Shown here: positions 7,956 through 17,514 of the stretch, piece by piece
How positions within the stretch are numbered: position 1 is the first letter of the stretch
How the letters are laid out: every line of letters starts with the position of its first letter
NCBI GenBank assembly: GCA_964383855.1
Contig: CAYLIP010000036.1
Location: 1 to 27,699, forward strand
DNA from: CAZHAC01 sp964383855
GTDB taxonomy: Bacteria > Chloroflexota > Dormibacteria > Dormibacterales > Dormibacteraceae
Direction of reading: 5' to 3'
DNA length: 27,699 bases
Notes under the pieces: generated by a model
Databases searched by the model: none
What the model was told of the DNA's origin: nothing
What the model saw: the letters and a program-made list of their open reading frames with translations, nothing else
Position numbers and translations under genes: made by a program

Positions 7956-8737
7956 GCCGCCGCCAGCTCGCGCAGCTTGGCGGCGGGATCGTCCGCCCTC
8001 ATCAGCGCCTCCCCGACCAGGACCGCGTCCGCCCCCGCCCGCCGCATCGCGCGAGCGTCCTCCAGGCTGTGGATGCCGCTCTCGGCGACCAGGACGCAGG
8101 CGCGGGGCACCATCGGGCGCAGCCGCTCGGTGAGGCCGATATCGACCTCGAAAGTGCGGAGATCGCGGTGGTTCACCCCGATCACCCGCGCACCCGCGGT
8201 GAGCACGTCCTGCAGCTCGTGCGGCTCGTGGACCTCGACCAGCGCCTCCATGGCCAGCGACCGCGTGTAGTCGAGCAGCTCCTTCAGCCGGTGGGCGGAG
8301 AGCGCGGCAGCGATCAGGAGGACGGCGTCGGCGCCCAGCGCCCTCCCCTCCAGCACCTGGTACTCGCTGCTGATGAAGTCCTTGCGCAGCACGGGCAGGC
8401 TGCTGGCCGCCCGCGCCTCCGCCAGGTGCTCGGGGGAGCCGCCGAAGCTGGTCTCCTGGCAGAGCACGGAGAGGGCGGCGGCCCCCGCCGACTCGTAGAT
8501 CTGGGCCAGGCGGCCGGGCTCGTACCCGCCGTGGGCGAGGACGCCCATCGACGGGGTCCGCGCCTTCATCTCGGCGATCACGGAGAGCGACTGGCGCCTC
8601 AGGGCGGCGGCCAGGTCCCGAGGCGCCGCCTGGTCGCCGGCGCGCCGCTCGAGCTCGGCCAGCGGCGTGCGCTCGCGCCGGCGGGCTGTCTCCGCGGCCG
8701 CCTCCCACACCAGGCGCTCGAGCAGCGGATCAGGCAT
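7952..8737 (-). CDS. trpC: Indole-3-glycerol-phosphate synthase
   Basis: 261 residues, ATG at 8737 overlapping trpD by 8 bases. VIAEMKARTPSMG (53-65) corresponds to the family IAExKxxSPS motif with catalytic Lys58. SVLCQETSFGGSPEHL, LPVLRKDFI with Lys119, IGVNHRDL and LVAESGI follow in the expected order of barrel strands. The enzyme closes CdRP to indole-3-glycerol phosphate, the TrpA substrate. The length is normal. It is separate from trpF, not fused as in enteric bacteria. Confidence 0.96.
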   Translation of the reverse strand: MPDPLLERLVWEAAAETARRRERTPLAELERRAGDQAAPRDLAAALRRQSLSVIAEMKARTPSMGVLAHGGYEPGRLAQIYESAGAAALSVLCQETSFGGSPEHLAEARAASSLPVLRKDFISSEYQVLEGRALGADAVLLIAAALSAHRLKELLDYTRSLAMEALVEVHEPHELQDVLTAGARVIGVNHRDLRTFEVDIGLTERLRPMVPRACVLVAESGIHSLEDARAMRRAGADAVLVGEALMRADDPAAKLRELAAA

Positions 8738-9740
8738 TGCTCACCCTGACCCACTGGTCGAGCTTCTCCCCGGCCCGCCCGGAGTCGATGGTCGCCGCGG
8801 CCAGGTCGATCCCGTCGCGCAGGCTTCCGGCCAGGCCGGCTGCGCGCAGGCAGGCGGCGGAGTTGAGCAGCACGATGTCTCGCCGCGGGCCCGCCACTCC
8901 CGCCAGCACCTCCCGCGCGATGGCGGCGTTGCGCTGCGGGTCGCCCCCGGCGACCGCCTCCAGCGGCGCCCGGGCCAGACCCAGGTCGGCGATGTCGAGG
9001 TCGTAATCGCGGCGGTCTCCGTCCATGACCTCGATCACCCGCGAGGGCCCGCTGGTCGACAGCTCGTCCATGCCGTCGGCGGCGTGGAAGACCAGCGCCC
9101 GGCCCACCCCGAGCAGCTGCAGCACGCCGGCCATGGTCTCCAGCAGGGAGGCGTCGGCCACTCCGAGCGCGATGCGCCCGGCGCGGGCCGGGTTGCAGAG
9201 CGGTCCGAGCACGTTGAACACCGTGCGCACGCCCAGCTCGCGGCGGGGGACGGCCGCGAAGCGGAAGGACGGGTGATAGACGGGCGCGAAGAGGAAGGTG
9301 ATGCCGGTCTCCTCGAGGACACCGGCCGCCCGCTCCGGGGAGAGATCGATTCGCACGCCGAGCGCCTCCAGCACATCGGCGCTGCCGCAGCGGGAGGAGG
9401 CGGCGCGGTTGCCGTGCTTGGCAACCCGGGCCCCGGCCGCCGCGGCCACGATCGCGGAGACGGTCGAGATGTTGAAGGTGCCGGTGCCGTCGCCTCCGGT
9501 GCCCACCACGTCGAGCAGGGACGCCCGGTCCGGGACGGCGATCGGGGTCGCCAGCGCGCGCGCGGCGCGGGCCATGCCCGCGATCTCCTCGGTCGTCTCC
9601 CCCTTGACCCGCAGGCCCACGATCAGTCCGGCGATCTGGACCGGCGTGGCGTCGCCCCGCATCAGGGTCACCATGGCGTCGGCCGCCTCCTGCTCGGTCA
9701 GGTTCTCGCGCCGCACCACCTTGGCGATGGCTTCGATCAA
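8730..9740 (-). CDS. trpD: Anthranilate phosphoribosyltransferase
   Basis: 336 residues. The start is TTG 9740, overlapping the trpG stop as TTGA, with AGGAGG 6 bases before it. VVGTGGDGTGTFNIST (78-93) binds PRPP; AKHGNRAASSRCGSADVLEALG (from residue 107) is the anthranilate and metal-binding stretch. The enzyme transfers phosphoribose from PRPP to anthranilate. It is not fused to trpG. The all-helical N-terminal domain (1-65) is intact. Confidence 0.96.
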   Translation of the reverse strand: MIEAIAKVVRRENLTEQEAADAMVTLMRGDATPVQIAGLIVGLRVKGETTEEIAGMARAARALATPIAVPDRASLLDVVGTGGDGTGTFNISTVSAIVAAAAGARVAKHGNRAASSRCGSADVLEALGVRIDLSPERAAGVLEETGITFLFAPVYHPSFRFAAVPRRELGVRTVFNVLGPLCNPARAGRIALGVADASLLETMAGVLQLLGVGRALVFHAADGMDELSTSGPSRVIEVMDGDRRDYDLDIADLGLARAPLEAVAGGDPQRNAAIAREVLAGVAGPRRDIVLLNSAACLRAAGLAGSLRDGIDLAAATIDSGRAGEKLDQWVRVSNA

Positions 9741-10314
9741 AGGAGCCTCCTGCGGCGGAGGAAGTTGACGAGGATCCGGGGACCCTCCCGGGTCAGCACC
9801 GACTCCGGATGGAACTGCACGCCGAAGGTCGGGTGGCGCCGGTGGCGCAGCCCCATGACCACGCCGTCCCGCGTCCAGGCCGTCACCTCCAGCTCATCGG
9901 GGAGGCTCTCGCGCTCCACGACCAGCGAATGGTATCGGGTCGCTTCGAACACCTCTGGCAGGCCCGCGAAGATGCCCGCTCGGTCGTGCCGGATCCACGA
10001 CGTCTTGCCGTGCACGGGGGCGTGGCGGACAACCTTCCCTCCGAACGCCTCGCCGACCGCCTGGCATCCCAGGCAGACGCCGAGGATGGGCACCTCGCCG
10101 GACAGCCGGCGGATCGCCTCCACCGACACGCCCGCCTGGCCAGGGTCGCCCGGACCTGGCGAGATCACGATCGCCGAGTGTCCGGCCAGCCGCTCGACGG
10201 TGACCGCGTCGTTGCGGTAGACCGCGGGCGGAGAGCCGAGCTCGGCCAGGAGCTGGACGAGGTTGTAGGTGAAGGAGTCATAGTTGTCGACCACCGCCAC
10301 CCGGCCGGCCGCGG

Positions 10315-10318
<4 letters not shown>
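9737..10318 (-). CDS. trpG: Anthranilate synthase glutamine amidotransferase subunit
   Basis: 193 residues, ATG at 10318 overlapping the trpE stop by 4 bases, with GGAGG 7 bases upstream. VVDNYDSFTYNLVQLL opens the class I amidotransferase fold. The nucleophile is Cys82 in GVCLGCQ; His170 and Glu172 in FHPES complete the triad. VHGKTS (102-107) is the loop that meets TrpE. TrpG splits glutamine and feeds ammonia to TrpE. In some bacteria this subunit also serves folate synthesis (PabA role); with no pab gene here that cannot be judged. Confidence 0.95.
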
Positions 10319-11682
<1,364 letters not shown>

Positions 11683-11730
11683 CTCGGCTGACGCTCTCCC
11701 CGGGATCTCACGCCCCGGGCGGGACAACGA

Positions 11731-11739
11731 ACTCTAGCA
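11731..11739 (-). promoter_or_regulatory. trpE: Candidate extended -10 promoter of the trp operon
   Basis: On the minus strand TGCTAGAGT combines a TGn element with a TAGAGT hexamer (11736-11731). It would start transcription about 40 bases before the trpE ATG. No good -35 is visible, as expected for an extended -10 promoter. Between it and trpE lie two CCCCGGG blocks (11698-11704 and 11713-11719) that can pair into a short stem. Confidence 0.45.
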
Positions 11740-11774
11740 TCGGCCCCGGAGACGGTCGCGGCTCAGCGCCTCCC

Positions 11775-12323
11775 TCAGGATCGAGCGCGCGCCTTCATCT
11801 CGCGCTTGACTTCCCGTGCCTGCTGCATCGACTCGGGCGAATCGACGTCGGCCACCGTATGCCAGTCGGCCGCATGCCTCTCCCAGCCTGGCGGCCGGAC
11901 TCCGAACTTCTTGGCCAGCACGGCCACCGTGATCTTGACCTTCATCGGGCCGAACCCGGGCAGCGAGCCGATCCGGCGGGCGAGATCGTCGCCGGTCGGC
12001 GCGTCCCGCCAGACCGAGCCGGCGTCGCCTCCGTAGTCGTCGGCGACTTTGCGGGCAAGCTCCTGGACGCGGCGAGCCATGGAGCCGGGAAAGCGGTGAA
12101 GCGCGGGGCGCTGCCGGAACAGCTGGTCGAGCCGCTCCGGCTCGGTGCCCGCGATCTCGGCCGCGTCGAGCCGGCCGCCCATCCGCCTCTTCAGCTCGAG
12201 GGGACCCGAGAAGGCCTTCTCCATCTTGACCTGCTGGTCGAGAACGAGGCCGATGAGCAGGGCCAGCGGCTCCTCCTCCAGGAGCCGGTTGGCCTCAGGG
12301 TCGGCGGTCCAGACGATCGGCAT
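11775..12323 (-). CDS. HhH-GPD base excision repair family protein (TIGR03252-like)
   Basis: 182 residues, ATG at 12323. The N-terminal half has LLIGLVLDQQVKMEKAFSGP (22-41), matching the helix where DNA glycosylases of this superfamily carry their conserved Q. IGSLPGFGPMKVK (118-130) is the helix-hairpin-helix that grips the DNA backbone. The protein resembles a short actinobacterial HhH-GPD family of unproven activity. The usual VDTHV-type segment with the catalytic Asp is not obvious after the hairpin, and there is no C-terminal iron-sulphur cluster motif. Substrate and catalysis are therefore unknown. A 92-base gap separates it from trpE. A GATAAT hexamer lies 10 bases before the ATG. Confidence 0.8.
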   Translation of the reverse strand: MPIVWTADPEANRLLEEEPLALLIGLVLDQQVKMEKAFSGPLELKRRMGGRLDAAEIAGTEPERLDQLFRQRPALHRFPGSMARRVQELARKVADDYGGDAGSVWRDAPTGDDLARRIGSLPGFGPMKVKITVAVLAKKFGVRPPGWERHAADWHTVADVDSPESMQQAREVKREMKARARS

Positions 12324-12333
12324 GTCACCGAGA

Positions 12334-12339
12334 ATTATC
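12334..12339 (-). promoter_or_regulatory. -10 hexamer for the HhH-GPD gene
   Basis: GATAAT on the minus strand ends 10 bases before ATG 12323, and an overlapping TAATTC ends 8 bases before it. The transcript would have almost no leader. There is no Shine-Dalgarno sequence in the remaining bases. The -35 is unclear. Confidence 0.45.
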
Positions 12340-12428
12340 GCCGTGCCCGATGACGAGGCTGCGGCCGCCGATCGGCCGGCCGCCTCGAGCCTCGACGCCT
12401 GCCGGCTTCAGACCCAGCCCAGGCCCGC

Positions 12429-13157
12429 GTGATCGCCAGCCTTCGGGAAGCCGCCGATCGCCGACCCATCGCCTTCACGCTGGCGCTGGGGGCGGCGGTG
12501 GTCAGCTTTCTCCTCATCCGGCACAGGTTTGGGCCCCCGCTCTCCTACGCGACCGTTCTCCCGGGTGAGGCACTGCTGCTGGCCGCCGTCCTCGGCCTGG
12601 TCGGCCTGCTGGGTTGGTGGCGGCGGGCCGGCGTCAGCGGCGGGGTGCGCGCCGACTGGGCGCTGGCGATTCTGGCAGCTGCGGCCGGGTACTACCTCCT
12701 GCTCGGTTCGGGCGCCTTCTTCCTGTATCGCGTGGCCGCGGCCGGGTTTGTGCTCGCCGGCCTGGTCGGCGCGGCCGAGGAGATCCTCTGCCGAGGGGTA
12801 GTCCTCGGCGCGCTCATGCCGCTGGGCCGGCTCTGGGCGGCGGCCGGATCGGCGATCTTCTTCGGCGTCCTCCACCTCGGCAACCTGCTGCTCGTGCCCT
12901 CGCCGGCGGTGGTCGCCCAGGCCGCCTACGCGGTGCTTCTGGGCCTTCTCTTCGCGGCCGCGCGGCTCCGGGTCGGCAGCATCTGGCCGGTCGCTCTGGT
13001 TCATGCCGCGATCGACCTGCCCGGGCTGGCGGCCGGTCGCTTCCTGCCTCAGCCGCTGCCCAACCCCTGGCTCGGACTCGTGCCGGTGGCGCTCACGCTT
13101 CCCTGGGCCGCGGTTGGCATCGCCATCCTGGTCTACGACGAGCTGCGGCGACCGTGA
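12429..13157 (+). CDS. CPBP family intramembrane metalloprotease
   Basis: 242 residues, GTG start at 12429; no other in-frame start lies upstream. The protein is mostly hydrophobic with about seven or eight membrane segments. The CPBP/Abi catalytic motifs are present: AAEEILCRG with Glu117, Glu118 and Arg122; FFGVLH with His149; and HAAID with His192 and Asp196. Relatives cleave CAAX-type or other membrane peptides, and bacterial members act in bacteriocin immunity or protein maturation. The target here is unknown. It overlaps the next gene by 4 bases (GTGA), so it is cotranslated with a pentapeptide-repeat protein. No clear ribosome binding site precedes the GTG, so the exact start is uncertain. 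Confidence 0.85.
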   Translation: MIASLREAADRRPIAFTLALGAAVVSFLLIRHRFGPPLSYATVLPGEALLLAAVLGLVGLLGWWRRAGVSGGVRADWALAILAAAAGYYLLLGSGAFFLYRVAAAGFVLAGLVGAAEEILCRGVVLGALMPLGRLWAAAGSAIFFGVLHLGNLLLVPSPAVVAQAAYAVLLGLLFAAARLRVGSIWPVALVHAAIDLPGLAAGRFLPQPLPNPWLGLVPVALTLPWAAVGIAILVYDELRRP

Positions 13158-13723
13158 ACCTGGCCGACAGCGAGAGCTACGGCGACCTCGACCTGGCCGG
13201 AGGAACGGTCGGGGGCGCGGTCGGGGTGACCCTCGAGCGCTCGCGCCTGCGCGGCGTTTCGCTGGCCGCCGCGCGCTTTCGCATGTTCATCTTCCGCGAC
13301 GTCCTCTTCGAGGATTGCGACCTCTCGGGTGCAGAGCTGATGACCGGGCGGCTGGAACGGGTCGAGCTCCGCGGCTGCCGCATCACCGGGCTCCGGATGG
13401 CCGACGTGAGGGCGCCCTTGCTGGCGCTGTCCGGCTGCACCGGCCGCTACGTTCAGCTTGAGCGCGTCGAGGCGCGTGGGGCCCTTTTCGAGAGGTGCGA
13501 GATGCGCGAAGCAACCCTGCTCGAGTGCTCATTCGAAGGCGCCGAGCTGCGGGACACCGATCTGGGCGAATCCGTGATCGAGGGCGGCTCGTGGGACGGT
13601 GCCGACCTGCGTGGATGCCCGATCGACGGCCTGCGTGCATCGCTCGAAACGCTGCGCGGCGTGACCGTCGACGCGGGCCAGGCTGCGGCTCTGCTCAAGG
13701 GCGCGGGAATCCGGGTGGACTAG
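13154..13723 (+). CDS. Pentapeptide-repeat protein
   Basis: 189 residues, GTG start overlapping the protease stop by 4 bases. The sequence is a run of degenerate five-residue repeats with Leu or Phe at the centre and small or polar residues around it. Examples are CDLSGAEL, CEMREATLLECSFEGAEL and GADLRGC, spanning about residues 20-165. Such repeats fold into a right-handed square beta-helix. Some family members mimic DNA and shield gyrase (Qnr, MfpA), but most have no known role. There is no signal peptide or membrane helix, so it is probably cytoplasmic. The pairing with a CPBP protease is seen directly; its meaning is unknown. Confidence 0.83.
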   Translation: MNLADSESYGDLDLAGGTVGGAVGVTLERSRLRGVSLAAARFRMFIFRDVLFEDCDLSGAELMTGRLERVELRGCRITGLRMADVRAPLLALSGCTGRYVQLERVEARGALFERCEMREATLLECSFEGAELRDTDLGESVIEGGSWDGADLRGCPIDGLRASLETLRGVTVDAGQAAALLKGAGIRVD

Positions 13724-13752
13724 ACAGACGATCGTCCTCCGGCTCGGCCAGC

Positions 13753-13780
13753 TTGGCGGCGGGTCCCGGGACGCTACCCT
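13753..13780 (+). promoter_or_regulatory. Promoter of the GNAT gene (leaderless type)
   Basis: TTGGCG (13753-13758), a 16-base spacer and TACCCT (13775-13780) form a reasonable -35/-10 pair. The -10 ends exactly 6 bases before the ATG at 13787. Transcription would thus begin at the A of the start codon. No ribosome binding site is present. Confidence 0.55.
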
Positions 13781-13786
13781 CTGGCG

Positions 13787-14738
13787 ATGATCCGCCTCCG
13801 GCCCTTCGAGGACGCCGACGCGGAGGCCTGGGTCGCGATCCGCAACCAGTCCGCGGTCGCACCGATCACGGCCGCCCAGTTTCGGGAATTGATCCGGCGC
13901 CCCACACCATTCGTCAGGCGCCTGGTCGCCGACGCCGGCGGACCCGTGATCGGGATCGGGACCGTGACCGACGCCCAGCTCTTCCGACCCTGGCTCCTCA
14001 CCCACCTGGAGGTGGCCGCCGGCCNNNNNNNNNNNNNNNNNNNNNNNNNNNNNNNNNNNNNNNNNNNNNNNNNNNNNNNNNNNNNNNNNNNNNNNNNNNN
14101 NNNNNNNNNNNNNNNNNNNNNNNNCGGCCCTCTCAGCCGGCCTGCCGGTCGCCGCCGAAGGGCTCCAGTCCGAGGTGCGCGAGGATGACCCGGGCTCTCG
14201 CGCCTGGCTGGAGGCAAGGGGCTTCGCTTTGGTCGACCACCGCTTTCAGTCGCGGCTGCGGCTGGAAGGCTGGCGGCCACCGGCCGGCCTGGTCCCCGTC
14301 GAGGTCGTCGACACCACCGACTGGGACCTGGTCTTCGACCTCTTCGCCCGGCTGCTCCGCGACACGCCGGACCTCACGGGGGAGGCCGACCGCGAGTGGT
14401 TCGACAGTGCCTTCAGCGACGGCATCCGCGCCTACCTGGCGGTGCGAGAGCAGCGCGTCATCGGCCTGGCCTTGCTGGAGGTGCTTGGTGACACCGGTTA
14501 TCACGCCATCACGGGCGTGCTGCCGGAGGCCCGCGGAGGAGGCGTCGCGACGGCGCTCAAGGCGGCGGTCATCGAACGGGCCGCCCGGCTCAGCCTGCGC
14601 CAGCTGGTGACCAACAACAATGTCCGCAACGCCGCCATGCTCCGCGTCAACGAGCGGCTCGGCTATGTCCGCGAACCCGGCCGCTGGGTGCTGCGCCGCG
14701 CCTTCGCGACCGATGCCGCCAGGTCCGGCAAGGGCTAG
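13787..14738 (+). CDS. Tandem-domain GNAT N-acetyltransferase, interrupted by assembly gap
   Basis: The N-terminal part (13787-14024) reads MIRLRPFEDADAEAWVAIRN and runs to the strand THLEVAAG, where a GNAT domain would continue into its acetyl-CoA loop. After the Ns, an open frame from 14127 begins ALSAGLPVAAEG, then EVREDDPGSRAWLEARGF, the end of a GNAT fold. It continues into a second GNAT domain with GVLPEARGGGVATALK (acetyl-CoA loop) and NNNVRNAAMLRVNERLGY. The two sides are offset by one base if the gap is taken as 100, so one continuous protein is inferred and the gap length is wrong. The substrate is unknown. Two-domain GNATs include mycothiol synthase and antibiotic-modifying enzymes, but nothing ties this one to either. 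Confidence 0.8.
14025..14124. other. Run of 100 Ns (assembly gap)
   Basis: Exactly 100 unknown bases, the usual placeholder for a gap of unknown size. From the GNAT fold only about 10-20 residues seem to be missing, so the true gap is probably some 30-70 bases. Confidence 0.99.
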
Positions 14739-14754
14739 CCTGATCGCGCGGCGG

Positions 14755-14784
14755 GCCTCCTCCCCGCATGGGCGGGGAGGAGGC
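14755..14784. terminator. Strong hairpin between convergent GNAT gene and acs
   Basis: GCCTCCTCCCCGC and its exact complement form a perfect 13-base-pair stem around a 4-base loop (14768-14771). On the plus strand ATTT follows directly. The hairpin lies in the 69-base gap between two converging genes and could stop both transcripts. The T tract is short, as is common for terminators in high-GC genomes. Confidence 0.8.
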
Positions 14785-14807
14785 ATTTCACGGAGCCGCC
14801 GGACGGC

Positions 14808-16784
14808 TTAGCCCGCCTCCTTGCTCTCCTCGGTCTTCGACCGCCTTCCGATCTCGTCGACCACGGTGGGATCCGCCAGGGTGGTCGTGTCGCCCAGGGG
14901 GCGGTGCTCGGCGACGTCGCGGAGCAGCCGCCGCATGATCTTCCCGGACCGGGTCTTCGGCAGCTCGGGCGTGAAGACGATGTTGGCCGGCGCCGCGAAC
15001 TTACCGATCTTCCTGCCCACGTGCTCGCGCAGCTCCTGCAGCATCTCCGGCGATCCGTCGTCGCCACCCTTGAGCGTGACGAAGGCAACGATCGCCTGGC
15101 CGGTCTGAGCGTCGTTGCGCCCCGCCACCGCCGCCTCGGCGACCTTGGGGTGGTCGACCAGCGCGCTCTCCACCTCGATCGTGGAGATCCGGTGCCCCGA
15201 CACGTTCATGACGTCGTCGACGCGGCCCAGGAGCCAGAAGTCTCCATCCTCGTCGACCCGGGCGCCGTCGCCCACGAAGTAGGTGTCCTTGTACTTGGAC
15301 CAGTAGGTCTCGACGTAGCGATCGTGGTCCTTGTGGACGCCCCGGAGCATCGCGGGCCAGGGCTTGCGCAGCACCAGGTAGCCGCCGCCGCCCGGCGGCA
15401 CCGTCTCGCCGCGCTCGTTGTAGACCGCCGCGTCAACCCCGGGGAAAGGCTGCGTCGCCGATCCCGGCTTGAGCGTCGTCACGCCGGGCAGGGGCGTGAT
15501 CATGATCATTCCCGTCTCGGTCTGCCACCAGGTGTCGACGACCGGGCAGCGTCCACCGCCGATGTGCTCGTGGTACCAGACCCAGGCCTCTGGATTTATC
15601 GGCTCGCCGACACTGCCCAGCAGGCGGAGCGACGAGAGGTCGTGCTTCTGCGCGTACTCCGGACCCCACTTCATGTGCGTCCGGATCGCGGTCGGCGCGG
15701 TGTAGAGGATGTCCACCTTGTACTTCTCGACGATCGACCACCAGCGGTCCTTGTCCGGGAAGTCGGGCGTCCCCTCGTACATGACGCCGGTGCACCCGTT
15801 GGTCAGCGGCCCGAACACGATGTAGGAGTGGCCGGTGACCCAGCCGACGTCGGCCGCGCACCAGTAAACCGAATCCGGCTTGATGTCGAAGATGTAGTGG
15901 TGGGTCGTCGACGTGCCGACCAGGTATCCGGCGGTCGTGTGGACGATGCCTTTGGGCTTGGCCGTCGTGCCGCTCGTGTAGAGCAGGTAGAGCAGGTCCT
16001 CGGAATCCATCTCCTCGCAGGGGCATGAGGCGGGGTCGTCGCTCGCCCCTTCGACCACGTCGTCCCACCAGAGGTCGCGACCCTCCTGCATGGGCACCTG
16101 GTTGCCCGTGCGCTTGAGGACGATCACCTGCCGGACGGTGGGCGCCATGCCGACCGCCTCGTCGACGGTGGTCTTGAGCGGGACCGGCTTGCCGCGACGC
16201 CAGGCCTCGTCCTGCGTGACCACGAACTCGCATTCCATGTCGTGCAGCCGGCCCCCCAGGGAGTCGGCCGAGAATCCGCCGAAGACCACGGTGAAGGGGG
16301 CGCCGATCCGGGCGCAGGCGAGCATGGCCACCGGCAGTTCGGGGACCATGCCCATGTAGATGCCGACCGGGGTGCCCTTGCCGATGCCAAGCTTGCGCAG
16401 CCCGTTGGCAAAGCGCACGACGTCCCGCTGGAGATCGGAGAAAGTGATCCTGCGGGTGTCACCCTCGGGCTCGCCCTCCCAGAAGTAGGCCACCTTGTCG
16501 CCGAGCCCCTTCTCGACGTGCCGGTCGACGCAGTTGTAGCAGGCGTTCAGCCTTCCGCCGATGAACCACTTGGCATACGGCGGGTTCCACTCGTACAGCT
16601 TGTCGAAGGGCCGGAACCAGCTGATGCGCGAGCTCCCCTCCTCCCGCCAGAAGTCCTCGAACCCGCGCTCGTAGATGTCCGCCTTGGCGTTCGCGTTGGC
16701 CGCGAAATCGGCAGGCGGCGGATAGCGCCGCTCCTCCAGGAAGAGAGTGTCGATCGCGTGACCGCTTCCCTGTTCGACGCTCAT
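14808..16784 (-). CDS. acs: Acetyl-CoA synthetase (AMP-forming)
   Basis: 658 residues, ATG at 16784 with GGAGG upstream. The N-terminus has the acetyl-CoA synthetase pattern FWREEGSSRISWFRPFDK. The ATP loop YTSGTTAKPKG is at 269-279; DTWWQTETG (acetate pocket) follows, then GRVDDVMNVSGHRIST at the hinge. Near the end PKTRSGKIMRR carries Lys615, the adenylation lysine that is reversibly acetylated in this family. It converts acetate, ATP and CoA to acetyl-CoA. The length matches the family. It lies 25 bases behind the acetate transporter gene, so import and activation are probably cotranscribed. Confidence 0.97.
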   Translation of the reverse strand: MSVEQGSGHAIDTLFLEERRYPPPADFAANANAKADIYERGFEDFWREEGSSRISWFRPFDKLYEWNPPYAKWFIGGRLNACYNCVDRHVEKGLGDKVAYFWEGEPEGDTRRITFSDLQRDVVRFANGLRKLGIGKGTPVGIYMGMVPELPVAMLACARIGAPFTVVFGGFSADSLGGRLHDMECEFVVTQDEAWRRGKPVPLKTTVDEAVGMAPTVRQVIVLKRTGNQVPMQEGRDLWWDDVVEGASDDPASCPCEEMDSEDLLYLLYTSGTTAKPKGIVHTTAGYLVGTSTTHHYIFDIKPDSVYWCAADVGWVTGHSYIVFGPLTNGCTGVMYEGTPDFPDKDRWWSIVEKYKVDILYTAPTAIRTHMKWGPEYAQKHDLSSLRLLGSVGEPINPEAWVWYHEHIGGGRCPVVDTWWQTETGMIMITPLPGVTTLKPGSATQPFPGVDAAVYNERGETVPPGGGGYLVLRKPWPAMLRGVHKDHDRYVETYWSKYKDTYFVGDGARVDEDGDFWLLGRVDDVMNVSGHRISTIEVESALVDHPKVAEAAVAGRNDAQTGQAIVAFVTLKGGDDGSPEMLQELREHVGRKIGKFAAPANIVFTPELPKTRSGKIMRRLLRDVAEHRPLGDTTTLADPTVVDEIGRRSKTEESKEAG

Positions 16785-16809
16785 TCCGCCGCCTCCTTGG
16801 TTGTTTGCG

Positions 16810-17466
16810 CTACTCGAGTCCCGCTCGGCTCGCCGTGGTCGACTCCGACCATAGTGCTCCTCCGACCGGGAGGATCGGCGCCGTGCGCATGCTGTTGGCG
16901 ACCACTGCCGCCGACGTGTACCAGGCCACCAGCGCGGTCAGGATGCCGACCCAGCCACCGATTGCGGTGATTCCGGTGCCGGCTCCGGCGCCACTGAAGA
17001 AGCCTATGAAGAGCAGGATCTCGGTGATCTCGAGGGTGAGAAAGACGAGGAACGTGGCCAGGTTCGTCCGCGCGCTCCAGAACAGCATGTACGTGTTGAA
17101 GATGGCGAACGCGAGCAGGAACCAGCCGAGGTCGGTGGACACGTCCTTCTCGGGCACCTTGCCTGTCAGGACGAGCACGACGAAGGTCGCCAGGGACATC
17201 CAGAAAGCACCGTACGTGCTGAAGGCGGTGGCGCCGAAGGTGTTGCCGGTCTTGAACTCCCACATCCCGGCCATGAACTGCGCCAGCCCGCCGTAGAAGA
17301 AGGCGAGCCCAAGCCAGGTCAGGTTGGGCGCCAGGCCGGCGTTGTGGGTGCTGAGCACGAAGGTGGTGAGAGCGAACCCGCCGAGGCCCAGGGCCGCCGG
17401 GTTCGCTATGGGTGGGGCCGCTGCCGCAGGTGCTGCCGCCGGAGCTCTCGATTCGATCGTGGACAT
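16810..17466 (-). CDS. satP: Acetate uptake transporter, GPR1/FUN34/SatP family
   Basis: 218 residues from ATG 17466; an in-frame TTG three codons upstream sits too close to the GGGGG ribosome binding site. An Ala/Pro-rich N-terminal tail is followed by the family signature NPAALGLGGF (22-31). Six membrane segments follow, with AFWMSLATFV and the FNTYMLFWSARTNLATFLVF helix pair. SatP-type channels carry acetate and succinate with protons. The acs gene follows by 25 bases, which supports acetate as substrate. There is no clear terminator between this gene and the aminotransferase 48 bases upstream, so read-through is possible. Confidence 0.93.
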   Translation of the reverse strand: MSTIESRAPAAAPAAAAPPIANPAALGLGGFALTTFVLSTHNAGLAPNLTWLGLAFFYGGLAQFMAGMWEFKTGNTFGATAFSTYGAFWMSLATFVVLVLTGKVPEKDVSTDLGWFLLAFAIFNTYMLFWSARTNLATFLVFLTLEITEILLFIGFFSGAGAGTGITAIGGWVGILTALVAWYTSAAVVANSMRTAPILPVGGALWSESTTASRAGLE

Positions 17467-17514
17467 CGAAACCAAACCCCCTATCTCGGACTCCCCCCTC
17501 CAGTCGAATCGTGC

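Noticed and set aside
8667..10220. 517-residue open frame opposite trpC, trpD and trpG
   Set aside because: Covers three genuine enzymes on the other strand and has low-complexity composition; no motif.
11683..11775. trp attenuator or T-box leader
   Set aside because: The leader is only about 40 bases, has no Trp-rich peptide and no terminator/antiterminator pair; only a short CCCGGG stem.
12614..13723. Long plus-strand frame joining the protease region to the pentapeptide repeats
   Set aside because: The first part is out of frame with the CPBP protein and Arg/Gly-rich; the real gene starts at GTG 13154.
13787..14738. Frameshift in the GNAT gene
   Set aside because: The offset depends on the arbitrary gap length of 100, so it says nothing about a real frameshift.
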